A stretch of 64,000 nt of DNA from Callipepla californica brunnescens (GCA_023055505.1 JALIRH010000023.1:8934423-8998422); one strand, 5' to 3'. Shown: positions 13,577 to 25,292, numbered from the stretch's first letter. Notes: generated by a model not told the origin, from the sequence alone. Made by a program: numbers and translations.

Positions 13577-14124
13577 TGACAGTGTGGCCTGCCTCAGCCT
13601 GGTTCCATGACAAAGGAGGGTGAAGGGACTCTCAGGCCTTTGTTCTGGAAAAAGAGGGGAAGAATGTGGGAGGGAAGAGATGAGGGTAGTCTAGGAGATG
13701 TGCCTAGATTAGGAAAACAGCACCAATAAGATAAGGGAAAAAGCTAGTTTACTAAATATAGTAGCAGAATGTGAGATAATACAATATAATACAGCATGAT
13801 TGGAATTGAAGCTTATAAAATCAAATAAAATGAGAGAGAGAAGTTCTGAAACTGAAGTCCTTACTTCAGTGCTGTAGGTGAGATGGACAGGGAGAAAAGA
13901 CATCAAAGAGAACTAGTCTTGTGACTCCCACTCAGTTTCAACTTTCTTTCCAAACAGAAAACGGAAATGGAAAACGAAATCCTCAGGGGGTTGTGGTTCA
14001 TTCTTCTCTTCTGAGACCAGGAAAACAGAACTGTCAACAATTCACAGACCTGTAGCATTAACACTGAGTGCATTACATGATGTTACGATGTGGAATATCA
14101 AACAAAAATCATAAAACCATCACA
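13577..14124. mobile_element. Solo-type LTR, copy 1 (5-bp duplication TTGTT)
   Basis: A 548-bp unit begins TGACAGTGTGGCC and ends ACCATCACA (TG...CA termini). It is flanked by TTGTT on the left (13572-13576) and TTGTT on the right (14125-14129), a 5-bp target-site duplication. It aligns over its length with 22552-23092: the shared middle includes ATTGGAATTGAAG and ATCAAATAAA, and the shared right end includes ATGTTACGATGTG/ATGTG and AAAAATCATAA. AATAAA occurs near 13824. I could not decide which strand is the sense strand. It is probably an avian ERV solo LTR; the subfamily is not named because I cannot search. Confidence 0.75.
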
Positions 14125-14737
14125 TTGTTTTGTGTTTGTTGGTTTTTTTTTTTACCTAAACAAGTCATAACTCAGATCTTTGAAACTTTGAAACGGTATT
14201 ATTTTGTCCATATTTTTTCAACTAAAATAAATATTTTGGGAGTTCTGTCTGTTTTAAGAAAACAGTTTGCATATGGTACCTGGAACAAAGCACAAAATAT
14301 CTGTCAGCTGGCCATTTATGACTCCTCCAGCAACATGACTTATAATCACTGACAAAGTGACTGTGCTGCCTCCTGCAGTTCACCACAGACTTTCCCCTTC
14401 TTGGTTAGCTGATTTATTTGAAAGTGAAGACAGTTGAGCACATAGGTATTTTTAAAAGGCCACAACCATTTGGTCTTAAAAACTGCAGATCGAGGAAATT
14501 TCCCGTCTAATATTGTATAATTTATCACTGACATACTAAAATGCATGTATTTACTGATTATTTCTTTTTTTTTACATATTGTTTTGATTAGAAAGTACTA
14601 GGAATTATAATCAAAAGAAAATATAATGGTCATATCTGTTTCCTTAGACAATTTTTAGTTAGTTTACATGAATAATTTAGATGATAATGTAATCAGGTAA
14701 ATTGATCACACGTTCTTATGTCAAATGCTTCCATTCA
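14125..14737. other. Non-coding, nothing recognised
   Basis: AT-rich unique sequence with short T runs (14142-14152, 14564-14572). No signature of a repeat family or gene. Confidence 0.5.
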
Positions 14738-14860
14738 TGAATCACAGAATCACAGAATCACTCAGGATGGAAAAGACCTTAAAGATCATTGTGACCAACC
14801 ATGACCTAACCACACTACCCTAACTCAGACAGCCCTCTGGTAAATCGTGTCCCTGAGCAA
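14738..14860 (-). repeat. CR1 LINE, 3'-terminal fragment
   Basis: Starts with the reverse-complemented terminal repeats (TGAATCACAGAATCACAG) followed by GGATGGAAAAGACCTTAAAG and ATCATTGTGACCAACC. It ends near GTGTCCCTGAGCA. The sequence type resembles a CR1 subfamily with an ACCATGACC-like 3' UTR. About 120 bp. Confidence 0.85.
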
Positions 14861-15048
14861 AAAGACAAAACAGTTTATTTATTTATGCTAATCATGTTGA
14901 GTTTTTTTTCAACAATGTATGTAAAGTAAGTGTTGTAAATAAATTTGATATTTGAATATCATCGTGCATCTGACATACAACTTAAACATAAGAATTTATT
15001 TCAATCTCTTTCTAATATAACTGAGATTTTTTTTTTTTTTTTTTTACC

Positions 15049-15135
15049 TGGTGTAGGGAACCTGCTTTGGCAGGGGGATTGGACTTGATGATATCTTAGA
15101 TCCCTTCGAACCCCTATGATTCTATGATTCTATGA
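15049..15135 (+). repeat. CR1 LINE, 3'-terminal fragment
   Basis: The plus-strand CR1 tail GGCAGGGGGATTGGACTTGATGA is followed by a CTTCGAACCCC block and ends in CTATGATTCTATGATTCTATG. It is preceded by a T17 run (15030-15046) whose relation to the insertion is unclear. Confidence 0.88.
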
Positions 15136-16194
15136 AAATCCCACAATTTTTTTTGGCATCATGGCCTGAAGTACACAGCCAAGGAAGCCTTGACTGCTCA
15201 TTTCTCCCAGTTCCTTGCAGGGTCTTCTGACACCTTAAATCAGAATATTCTCTCAATAAAAATAAAAGTTAGGCAGCTATAATGAGTGTATTTAGCTCAG
15301 TATTTAGTTCAGTTGTCCTTTTCTTTTTCTTTTTCTTTTTTTCCCCCTTTTTTTCCCCTGATTTTTACAAGCTACTGAAGGCTAGCCCGAATCACAAAAT
15401 GTTGTCACTGAGCAATTTGAAACAGTTTTACTCAACAGTTTTGTTCATTAAAATGCATTGACTTTATTGCTTTGACAGATAGTCACCTCCAGGACTAGGC
15501 AATATAAGGATTCTAAGGATAATTTTTGAAAACAAGTTATGTGAATTAGACACATTTTAAGATTACCCACATTAAGAATATACACGTTAAGAAAACCTTC
15601 TGAATTAAATAAAAGGATTAATTACAGAACTTTTCAGAGGTTCACACACAAAAAACCCTACAGATTCAATCTGCTTCTGGATCAATGTTGATAAACATTA
15701 TACAATCAAAACAGATTATACTTAAGAAATTCCTATCTTCAGGAACAGACATGAGTCACTGAAAGACCTCAAAGAGTGCTGCAATGTGTGTAAGGACAGA
15801 TCCTTCAGAAGGAATGACTACTGTGAAGTGTTTGTCATTTAAACGCACTTCACTGAATATATGAACAGTATAACATTGCTTTACGTGACCTTGACTGATG
15901 TATCTGATACTTTGCCTCAAATATAGTTTAGTGCAGAATAAAAATACTTTCTTTTTCTCTGGAGGTAAAGAAAAAAGGAAGAAAAAGCCCTGTCTACACT
16001 TCATAGAATTTATTGAAGATTTAAAACAAAATAAACTAGAAATACGGTATATTATTCTTTTAGAAAGAAAAAGTGTTAAACTTTGAGCAAAACTGAAATG
16101 AGACATTTTAAATTGCATATTAAAAATGCACATATTCATGTCAAAAAGTCAGTGGAGAATAATCAGATGCTAAGGTAACATTGCTGTGAAATAT
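15136..16194. other. Non-coding; one polypyrimidine run; weak exon-like frame
   Basis: Contains a C/T-only-like run at 15317-15360. On the minus strand, 15756-16139 is open for 127 codons; its last 64 or so codons (from about 15958 down) follow a good acceptor-like sequence (CTTTACCTCCAG on the minus strand). No family is recognised, and I treat it as a weak candidate only. Confidence 0.45.
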
Positions 16195-16322
16195 GCAGAA
16201 GGTTTCTGCAAGCTCTCTGATCCTCTTTGTTGCTTCCCCTGGACCCACTGCAACACTTCCATATCTTTCGTATGCTGGGGCACCATGCTTGGAGTAATAC
16301 TTCAGAAGGGGCTTCATGAGGG
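16195..16322 (-). repeat. CR1 LINE, left part, split by the LTR at 16323
   Basis: The minus-strand CR1 ORF2 3' region includes CCTGGACCCACTGCAACA, ATGCTGGGGCACC and CTTCATGAGGG. At 16322 it is interrupted and it resumes at 17064 with GAGGGCAGAGTAGAGG, so the two parts belong to one element. Confidence 0.88.
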
Positions 16323-16422
16323 TGTCACGCTCCAATATAAAGGAGGGAGACGAGGTTCTTTGATTATGTGTATACCCAATGGCGAGATTAAGACACAGCG
16401 GGTCAAATGTTAGCCCAACCAG

Positions 16423-16428
16423 TTTATT
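16423..16428 (-). terminator. LTR polyadenylation signal AATAAA
   Basis: TTTATT on the plus strand reads AATAAA on the minus strand. It is followed by a GT-containing stretch (GGTTGGGC) before the LTR's 3' part, as expected for an R-U5 junction. Confidence 0.65.
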
Positions 16429-16741
16429 ACAATTACTAGTTGCTTAGGGATATGGGGAAGGGAAGGTGAGCGATAGAAAAGGGATAAAAAGCAAGGAGTC
16501 TTGATAGAAAGCAAGAGAGATATAATCACCACCGTGGGTCCAACGAGGTTCGTAGTCACAGGAACTCGTCTGGTCTCCGCGGGGGATGGGAGATGGCAGC
16601 AAGCAGGCCTCAGGGTCCGTCTTCGGGAGTTCTCCTCAAAGATTTTCTCTCTGGGAGTTCTTCTCCAAGAATTCTTCTCCTCTCTTCTTCTCTTTTCAAT
16701 TCATCTCTTCACATCTCCCAAATCCTTGGTACAGTGAAGGC

Positions 16742-16751
16742 CTTTTATCCC
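16742..16751 (-). promoter_or_regulatory. TATA-like box of the solo LTR
   Basis: GGATAAAAGG on the minus strand is followed downstream (lower coordinates) by about 315 bp to the AATAAA at 16423-16428. It is the only TATA-like site found in the expected position of this LTR. Activity is inferred, not shown. Confidence 0.6.
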
Positions 16752-17063
16752 CATTTCTCAGGTATATTTTTCTCTTTGTGTGACATGTCTGGCCCAACAG
16801 ATAAGCTGCCAGAGGATGTTGCCTTCCTTGCCATGCAGGAGCATTGTCTTTCTGTGGTGGTCAGCTTCTCCAAGCCGTACCCCCCGGAAAAGACTATTTG
16901 CACCTATTTCTGCTTATCTTTACAACCATAAGCAGAGACAATGAGGCACCATAACACCCATCTGGGTAACCGGCAGTTATCAGTCAGAGTCTTGTCAGCA
17001 GAAAAGGCCTTACGAAGCAAGCTTTGAGACAAAAGAAGGGAAAAACAGTTTCTGTCTTTTACA

Positions 17064-17140
17064 GAGGGCAGAGTAGAGGTGGACAATCTCCTCCCTCTTC
17101 TGGCTGGCCACTCCACTGTTGATGCAACCCAGGATATGAT
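17064..17140 (-). repeat. CR1 LINE, right part of the element split at 16322
   Basis: Continues the CR1 of 16195-16322 with CAGAGTAGAGGTGGACAATC, then CTCCCTC, CTGGCTGGCCAC and TTGATGCAACCCAGGATA, all in CR1 order. It fades near 17140. Confidence 0.85.
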
Positions 17141-17164
17141 ACTATCATATTGACACCTACCGTG

Positions 17165-17372
17165 GAGATATTTATAATCATTGATAAGATACCCTCTCAG
17201 CCTTCTCTTCCAGGCTGAACAGCCCCGGGTATCCCAGCTTTTTGTCATAAGGGAGGTGCTCCAAGCCCTGAATTGTCTTTGTATTCCTCTGCTGTACTGT
17301 TTCTGGAAGTTATCTGTCTTTCTTGAACTGATGAGTTCAGAACTCCAAGAGTTACATCACCAGGCAGAGAAA
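17165..17372 (-). repeat. Second CR1 LINE fragment
   Basis: Begins near GATAAGATACCCTCTCAGCC and contains TTCTCTTCCAGGCTGAACAG and CATAAGGGAGGTGCTCC. It ends with a CATCACCAGGCAGAG-like block. It covers a CR1 region that overlaps the one in the preceding fragment, so it is a separate minus-strand copy and not a continuation. Confidence 0.85.
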
Positions 17373-20300
17373 AATAATATATGTATGGATCATTATAGAT
17401 TATAAAAGTGGGCATAGATTGAAAACACGGCTGAATTGAATTTGTGGAACAAAAATCTGCATAATCTCTGTGTTGTATAACAGTTGTTGTGTTTTTGTGT
17501 CCTCCTTCTGATATCTGCCTGGAGAGCAGATACTGGGCTGATTGCCCAGTTGTACAACATAATGACATTGCATTTTTACTGTTTCTAGAAATCCTAGCAT
17601 ATAGGTGTTTAGCTGGAAGTTAGTCACTGTTTGTAAATTATAGTGTTACATGAAGGCCTGGAGCAGGACTCTTGATTCAGGATATTTCACAGGTTCTCAT
17701 TTACTGATGTACGAGAACACACATGCTATGTCATCATCCAGAGATCTACTTTCAGTGTGCAGCACTTTGCCAGGCTTTGATGGCCTTTATGTGTCCAAAC
17801 AAAAATGTCATTCCTCAGTCCTTGGAGAATGATGATCTGGGCTCTGCATGCTGTTAGAATGCTTCACTAAGACAGCTGGCCCAGCCTGACATAAAATTCA
17901 TCAGTTGAGCCCAGAAAAACTTATGTATCTTGGCAGCTAATATTTTGTCAATGTACAAATCTGTAAACCTGTTTGTGTTTGGTTATCAGCCTCTGTTGGT
18001 GCTCATATTTGTTCCAGCTGTTTCAAATACTTTTGTTTTTGTGCTGTTTGTTATGTAATGTGTTGTTTGTGTTTTTTTTTCAAGAACACTACTTCAGACC
18101 AAACCATATGGCAGTCTGTGGCAGAACGTCTTACAGCTGCAAGAGAGGAGACAAGCCTTTTGTAGACAGTAGGTCTTGAGAAGTGCTGATATAGAGCTGG
18201 CAGAAGTATTCTCAGAATTCAAGGAAAATATTTTTATTGTATTTTATACTTGTACTTTAGTTAAAAATGTAGATAAGTTGGTAGAATTTATTTTAAGGGT
18301 GACTGAGACACCATTAGAAGAAAGCATTTTTGTTCTAAAAATTGTCTTTTCCTCACTTTTTATTTCACTCAAAACAGAAAATAGGGACATCAGTAATGTT
18401 TAAAGCAAGTAAACTTATTTTAACTGAGCCCATTAAATGATGGCATTCATTACTCAGGAACACACTGTTTCTGGCTACAGAAAATACTTTATATCTGGTC
18501 TCAACTCGCTAGAAGATCACTTGTTGGCTTTTTTTCCTATATTTTGTAGGAAGCCTTTCAATTGATACATGAATTCTTAGATTTCACAAAAAAGAAGATA
18601 CTGGAAGTAGGACATACAGTCAAAGAATGAAAGAATAAAAGAAAAAATGACCTTTGTTTTTCTTTGCCATAGCTTAACAGCTATTACAAAACATATAATT
18701 TCACAAAGCCTGTGAGTTTGTGTCATGATAAATACAGTTGCCTGAATAATCTCATTTCAGAATGAGATGGATTATACTCTAAAAATGCCACCTTCATCAT
18801 ATCGATAATACACAGATTCTTGAAGGCTACATTAGAAATGCTTACATAAGATGTCTGTAATTATTTGATGTAGATGGATGTTAAGTTAAATCCACCAAAG
18901 AAAAACTAAGTTGGAAGTATGGTGAAGATATAGAAAGATGTTTGAAAAGAAAAATTATTATTTATTTTCATTTTGTTTGGAAATAATTTATGGCCACATC
19001 AAAAGGCTCTTAATTTATTAATAAAAGTAGCCAGTATTAATGATGTCAAAAATTCTTCTTACTCTTAAAATTGTAGAAGACTAGATTGTTATATGATTTA
19101 TTGTTTTTTTGTTTTTGCTTTTTATTTTCTACAACACTAGATTTAATTTACCTGAATATAATTGAAACAAACATGGAGACATTTCCACAAATACCAGCAC
19201 TGGGAAGTATTAATCCATCTCTCATCACTGGTGCTATTACACATACATTGTTTACATATCTATGGATTAGCCATTCTTTCAGTATCTCCATCTGGATAGT
19301 AGGATGTCCAGAAATGTTAGACGCCATCAGAAACAGCACAATGGGTGTTTGGTGCAAAAAAATTTATAATTTTTCTTTGTCAAACTGACATCAAGGAATG
19401 ATTTTTTCTCTGTCTGTCTGCTTTTTCAACTTGTATCTAACCTGTCCACCTGTTACTAGCAGTGTGAAAGTGCCATGGGGGCAGATGTAGACTGTGGCCG
19501 AAAGCATACAATCATATCAGTGCAAATGCCAAACCTGAACACATGATAATTATGGAAATGCTTCGATCTAGACAAAGAGATATCTGAAGAGAGCTTTGAA
19601 TAACCATTAGGTTTTATAATGTCTGTGACAATCTCTGGAGAAAAGATTCATTTTGTAGCAGCTGTTAACAGATTTTCATAGAACAGAATTTAGATTAAAA
19701 TGTGAAATACTAGCACATAAAAGAAGAAGCACAAAGCAGGTAGCAATTCTTCAAAAAATAATCTTATAGCTACTTGGCAAGTAACAGAGTTCTCTTTACA
19801 GGTACAATATATAATATTTGAGCTTGGAAAGAACAGTCCAGGAACAGCTGGAACAAAATAATGACTCTAAAATAGCCGGAAAGTCAGTGCTGCAGTATGG
19901 ATCTTTATTTTGTTCCATATACAATTTGGCACACACTACACATTTACTCCTGTTTGTTTACCAGTATGATCAATCTAGATGAAAATACGCACTTCGGTAG
20001 CATGAGAATTAAATTGTATACCTTACACCAAATGAAGTAGGGAATTTTCAAGATTATTTATGACCATGCTGAATTTCTAATGAGACCCTTTCTAGGGGTT
20101 TGTTGTTGTTGTTGTTCTTTTTGCTCAATTACAGTGTTTTGGGTGGCTTTGTTTAAGAAATTGCTGTTTTCAGAATGAAGCTACAGTACATGCAATCATT
20201 TTGAATGAAAATCCTTTGGGGGACTTCCTGTGAAATAATTTGATGTCCACTGCAGCCCAGACTTCTAATATCAATTTCATAAATGTAAATATTCCAATCC

Positions 20301-22551
20301 CCAGAGTGTTGAACTGACCTTTCATATTGATTTTGTGCACTTTGCCAAGGTTTTGAGAAAATATGAACTGTGAAGTTTGAAATACAATGCTACATTTCTC
20401 CACTTTAAAAGTAATATCAGTCACTTTTAACGTGTAAAAGCCCTCCTGGGACAAAAACTCTTCACTTATGATAAATTTTCTTTTCTTTCTCTTTCCTCTC
20501 CTTTTTCTCTCCTTTATGAAAGAAGCCACTTAAAACATCTACTATCTCTCCATGGGAAATATAGGTAAGAAAAAGGCAATACTAGCCATTAACAATATGG
20601 GAAAAAATGGATAAAAACAGTGTGGGAAAAGATTTCCATTTTCCATGAGATCCACAGCCTGAGAAGAACATCTGAAGTGCATCCATCAGTAAGACAAAGA
20701 GAGCATCTATGGAGAGGTCTATGATGGCAATTAAGACTTGATTGGAAACTGATTTTCATTTCTCTTGTAAACACCATTCTACAGAATATATTTCTTAACT
20801 GGTAAAAAACATAAATTCTGTTTTACTAAACATTTTAAATCATGACAGATAAAAATGTAAAATAAAAAGGTATCAGCTTCCTATTCCACCTGGTCCTCAC
20901 TGAGCAAATGACACCTCAGATATGTTCCTTTTTTTTTGGTTTTGTTTTACATTTATAAAAGTTTGTCATACCATTTTCAACAACAATAAGTAGCTATATA
21001 AAACTTGACACATAGTTCTGAGAGACAAATTTAACTTTATACTTTCCTAGGTTACTATTCTTTTCCTAAGAAAAAAAAAAAAGTTCTAACTTTTACACCA
21101 CTTCCACTCAAAGAAATTAATTTTACATCATTTTGTTATTTAGCAAGAGGTCTGTATGAATGATTTTTTTAAGTTATCATTTCTATTGTAGCATCCTTCT
21201 TTTACATTATACACAAGTCAAAACAACAGTCATAACAAGAACAATAACATAATGTTTTATTTAAAAAAAATTGTTATTTCCTTAAGTATTGAATTTTTTC
21301 ATACGAGTATATGTACAAATGTTGTGATGTGAAAGAATTTTATAAGTCTATGTGCCATGGATTCAAACAAATTGAAAGCAACTTTTCAAAAAGTGAGTAC
21401 AAAAACAATATTATTCATGTCAATTTCATGTTATTTGAAACTCTTTTTAACATAAACTGTTCCCTTCCCTAATGTCATATTCTAAAGCCCTTAAGGGACA
21501 TATGTTCTATTGAAAAATACTTTGTAAATGTCAATATTTTGAAAATCTGTACCATTCCACGTGGTTTGGTGGTTAGATTTATATGGGGTATATTAATGGA
21601 CTGTTGTACTTCTTTAAAATACTTTAGAGGGAGAATGTAAAGGAGAACCGGCATTCGCTGTCGTGAAATCTGCACATTTATTACCAAGCTAATTATTAAC
21701 ATTCCCTATTTGCCTCCAAACTGCTGCCCTCTACACTATATCCTCATTATTTTTTCTTCTCTTGTCTTTCTCTGTGCCCAGCTACTGAGTTCTATTGAGT
21801 TACAGAGCAGATTCTAAATCAAGAATAACCTCCAATCTACAATAGCAACAAAAAATTTTGAATGACTTTGCAATCACATATACTAGAACTCAGTTTTATT
21901 ACATGAAAAACAAAACAACTTAAAAATTCTGTAGATCTGGTAGTAAAATATCTATAATACAAAATGGTGATTCATAAAGCATGTCTAGAAAATATGTAGA
22001 CAGCTGTTTGACATAATGTCTTCCCCGATAAAAACTAGCTTTAGTTCAAAGATTTATTTCCAGCCTTTAAATACTTTTGACTCAAATTCTTCTTAATAAA
22101 GGCATTACCTTCAGTCTACCACCTAAATATTTGTCATTTAGGGTTGTTTAATATATCAGCAATGTATGTGTGACAGTTATGCTTGAAATGGTACCAGTGT
22201 GGTATTTTACATACATTTCAAAATTACATAGTTTTTTCTTGTTAGTCAGCTAATGGATATGTAAAACAAACAAACAAAAATGATATTTTGGAGGCAATGG
22301 CACTTCCGCTAGTGAAAAAAATTGTATTGGATTGACATCAGTTTCCCAGATCACAAGGTGTAACATTTCTGAAGTATTACAAGGGAGGTGAAAGGATGAA
22401 AAGCTTTACTTAGGAAGGAACAAAGTTACACAATAACTGTACTTAAAAGTAAAAGCTATATTTAGATTTGCTAGTTTATTAGCCCACCATTTGTATAGAG
22501 AAATGATGTACACTTATATGACTTCACATGCTCTCTCCTCCTGACACACAC
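17373..22551. other. Long AT-rich stretch, no gene or repeat family seen
   Basis: Open frames include 19086-19388 (+, 100 codons, hydrophobic start) and 20170-20529 (-, 119 codons, Lys/Arg-rich N terminus). Neither shows a domain I know, and both sit in AT-rich DNA, so I do not call them genes. Simple repeats are minor (TTG run near 20102-20115; A12 near 21070). Confidence 0.5.
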
Positions 22552-23092
22552 TGTCAGTGGTTTGTGGGCCAGTTTGGCCTGGTTCTGTGACTAATGGGAC
22601 AGGGAACCCACGGTCCCACACCCAGGGAAAGGGGGAGGGGAAAAAGTGAAAGGGTAGAGAGGTGGACCTAAAAACAAAACAGCAGTAACGTTCTGAGGAG
22701 GAACACTAATTTTCTAAATAAGATATTAGAATGCAAAACAATGCAGTTTAATACAGTATAATTGGAATTGAAGATAATAAATCAAATAAAGTGAAAGAGA
22801 GTGTGAAAACCAAATGCTTTATGCTAAAGCTGAAGGTGAGACGGCTAGGGAACCTCCACTGCTGAGATGAACAGCAAAAGGGGCAGTCTTGGGACATACA
22901 GTGCAGATTTATCTTACTCTCTGGGAAAATGGGAACATGAAGTCCTCTGGGATTTGCAGTACTCTTCTGAGAACCAGGTACCCAGAAATTCAGCAGTCCA
23001 TGGAACTAGGGCATAACTCTTTAACACCCCAGTGGAAGTTAAATGACGTTATAATGTGTGACAACAATAACAAAAATCATAATACCATTTCA
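22552..23092. mobile_element. Solo-type LTR, copy 2 of the 13577 family
   Basis: A 541-bp unit begins TGTCAGTGGTTTGTGGG and ends ATACCATTTCA. Flanks CACAC (22547-22551) and CACAT (23093-23097) differ at one base and may be a decayed 5-bp duplication. It shares with copy 1 the left-end GGCCTGGTTC-type block, the middle ATTGGAATTGAAG, two AATAAA hexamers (around 22785-22796) and the right-end AAAAATCATAA. It has the same orientation as copy 1. Confidence 0.72.
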
Positions 23093-24011
23093 CACATTTA
23101 AAGTATTTAAAAGTAGGAGCTACATGGAAATATTTTTTGTTATTTCAAGGCATTTTTCCCCATTGCTATGCAGTACTCTTGAATAGCAAAAAGTACTTTC
23201 AGGTCTCTGAATTAAAATATACTTTATATTGATTAACGGGTTTAAATAATAAGTGCTGAGATTGTCTAAAGCAAATTTTTATTACTATTTGTGAACCTAC
23301 AGAGAACACTCAGTTCTCAGCTCTACTCTGATTTTAACTTAAATACATAAATGTATATAATTCAGCCAGAATTGCTGAGTGTTTGACTTCACAGTGCATA
23401 GCAAGACAGCATTGAAATTGTATGATGAAAATTACTTTGGGACTTCTGTGGCATTGTCATGTAAAACAAACTAGAGGATTGATCTTCAAAATTGCACAGC
23501 ATCTAGAGTTTCAGCACAGCAAAGAAAATATATGCATCAGCTAAGAACTGACTCCTTGCCTTCAAATTACACGTCACACAAGACTTGGGAAAAAAAAAAT
23601 AAATAAAAAAATACAGTCTAAATAGTTCTACATCACCTCTCAGGTAATGTTCAGAACAATAACATATAAATATTTACTTCTGAGAATACTGAAGATCAAT
23701 GACCCTCATCACATTATAGTCACGTACACTTGAAGGCAATATTTTTTCCTTCTGTTCCAAGGGAAGTAGAATATGCCCAGTAATACTTCTGTCACATGGT
23801 AGCTATGCTGTTGTTAGCGCTGAATTTATATCAATATACCAGAATCAATTAATTAAACATTTGGTTAGACCTATGAGGCAAAGAACAATACAAACATAGC
23901 TTACAAATATTTAAGCAGTCAATATATGTAAATATATTTAACAGAAATATCAGGAGCAGTAATTGAAGTGGAGCAAAATAAAACAAATAAAAATTCCTTT
24001 CCATTCTATTA
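23093..24011. other. Non-coding, nothing recognised
   Basis: AT-rich sequence; A-rich simple patch at 23589-23612. No gene or repeat signature. Confidence 0.5.
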
Positions 24012-24561
24012 CAAGGGTGCTCCAAAACTAATACACAATCTTTTATAATGTTGGCTCATGGTGTATATTGGTGGTATGGCAGTAGACGTAGAACCTTCCT
24101 GCTGGTATCCTGTTACATTCTGTATCTGTGTGACAGATGGCGGCAGAGGGGCAATCTGACAGAATGGCATCAGACATGGAAGTGCAGATGGAGCAAAGGT
24201 GTGTCTCTCAGTTGCTCTATGCATAAAAAATGGCAGCCTTTGACATTCATTGATGCTTGCTGGATGTTTCTGGAAGCCAAACAGCCTATGTGAGCATAAT
24301 GAGATAGTAGGTGGCATATTTCAGCAGTGGTGACAGTGATGTCGAGCCATGCTCTGGTTGTCTCTGCAGATTTTCATAAGCACTGCAAGCAGGATCATTG
24401 TTGGTGGTGAAAATGCATGGCTAATGGTGGTGACTGTGTTGAAATATAGTGTTTTGTAGCTGAGAACTTGCTCTATAAAAAAAAGAAGTTATTTTGTTCT
24501 TTGTATGTGTTGTAGTTTCCATGGATATAAGTAGGAGGCATAACATGTACACTGACCTGAG
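24012..24561 (+). mobile_element. Mariner DNA transposon, internally deleted derivative
   Basis: The left end AGGGTGCTCCAAAACTAATAC (24014 on) and the right end GGAGGCATAACATGTACACT (to about 24558) are related inverted termini, the right one strongly decayed. TA dinucleotides flank the unit (24010-24011 and 24562-24563), as expected for Tc1/mariner integration. Inside, the plus frame from about 24164 (ATGGCATCAGACATG) matches the N-terminal helix-turn-helix part of a mariner transposase but has several stops. After about 24350 the sequence jumps to the extreme C-terminal part (GAAAATGCATGGCTAATGG), so the catalytic DDD core is missing. I recognise it as the mariner type known from chicken. 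It is non-autonomous and old. Confidence 0.88.
24164..24350 (+). pseudogene. Mariner transposase N-terminal remnant
   Basis: Reading from ATGGCATCAGACATGGAAGT gives a short peptide that begins MASDMEVQMEQRCV, typical of the first transposase helix region, then an in-frame stop after about 14 to 18 codons and more stops later. Conceptually the frame continues to an SSGDSDV-like segment near 24330-24345, the linker before the catalytic domain, which is deleted. The protein would have bound the inverted terminal repeats; this copy cannot make it. Confidence 0.75.
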
Positions 24562-25292
24562 TATCAATAGTGTTTCAGTCATTTTAGTGCTATATTTTGT
24601 AGCTGAAGCAAAGCGATCTCAAAATGTAGAGATTTTGATTGGGAAAAAAAATGAACTTGTTGGCAAAAATACTTTCTTTTTGATGCAAGAAAAGAAATCT
24701 GTTTTATAACAGAAGTATACCTGTATGAGGGATGTTGATGACATTTCTTAGGGAATGTGATGGGGTACAGAAGGCAAAGACCAAGAAATGCAATAACTTA
24801 AATAGCAGTACTCACAGACATGTCAGAACTCTGTTGCATGGGGATAGGGGCCCACAGGAAAACAGAGTTTAATCCTTATGACTTAGAGTCACAACTATAA
24901 TACAAGTAGATAAAAAATAATTATACTGTTAATAAAGTTTAAAGGAAGTAGAAGTTAAGTAACATGGCTACTTGAATGGCTTCTTGAATGAATACTAGAA
25001 AAGAAAATTAAAGTCTACTTGATTTTTTTTTTGTTTTGTTTTCTTCTCCAGTTTATGCTTTACTAGAGAAATACTGATCTTTTCTTCGAGTTCACACAAT
25101 TGTGAAAATATTCACACAACAGAAACACAATTAACTCTGCCTTTTAACTAATTTAGAAATGGAAAGAGGGCAGTTTCCTTTCAAATTAACTTCATCAACC
25201 ATAAAATAAACATAGGCAAAATTCACCACATTCACCATTGCGTATAGTTAATACTGCTAATAATCTGACACGATTCTCAGAAGTATGAAATT

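Larger units (their letters stand above)
16323..17063 (-). mobile_element. Solo LTR (741 bp) inserted in CR1 with TSD GAGGG
   Basis: On the minus strand the unit begins TGTAAAAGACAGAAACTG and ends GGAGCGTGACA. Both sides carry GAGGG (16318-16322 and 17064-17068), a perfect 5-bp duplication, and removing the unit restores a continuous CR1. A TATA-like GGATAAAAGG lies on the minus strand at about 16742-16751, and an AATAAA polyadenylation signal lies about 315 bp downstream at 16423-16428 (TTTATT on the plus strand). That gives the U3-R-U5 order expected of an LTR. No internal viral coding sequence flanks it, so it is a solo LTR. It keeps many CpG dinucleotides, unlike its surroundings, suggesting a relatively young insertion. 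The 5-bp duplication fits ERVL- or class I-like integrases; the family is not named. Confidence 0.9.

Noticed and set aside
20170..20529. 119-codon minus-strand frame with a Lys/Arg-rich start
   Set aside because: The basic start comes from a CT-rich tract read in reverse; no domain and no splice context.
13577..23092. A full provirus between the two same-orientation LTRs at 13577 and 22552
   Set aside because: No gag-pol-env signal lies between them, the interval contains unrelated CR1s and another LTR, and copy 1 has its own 5-bp duplication.
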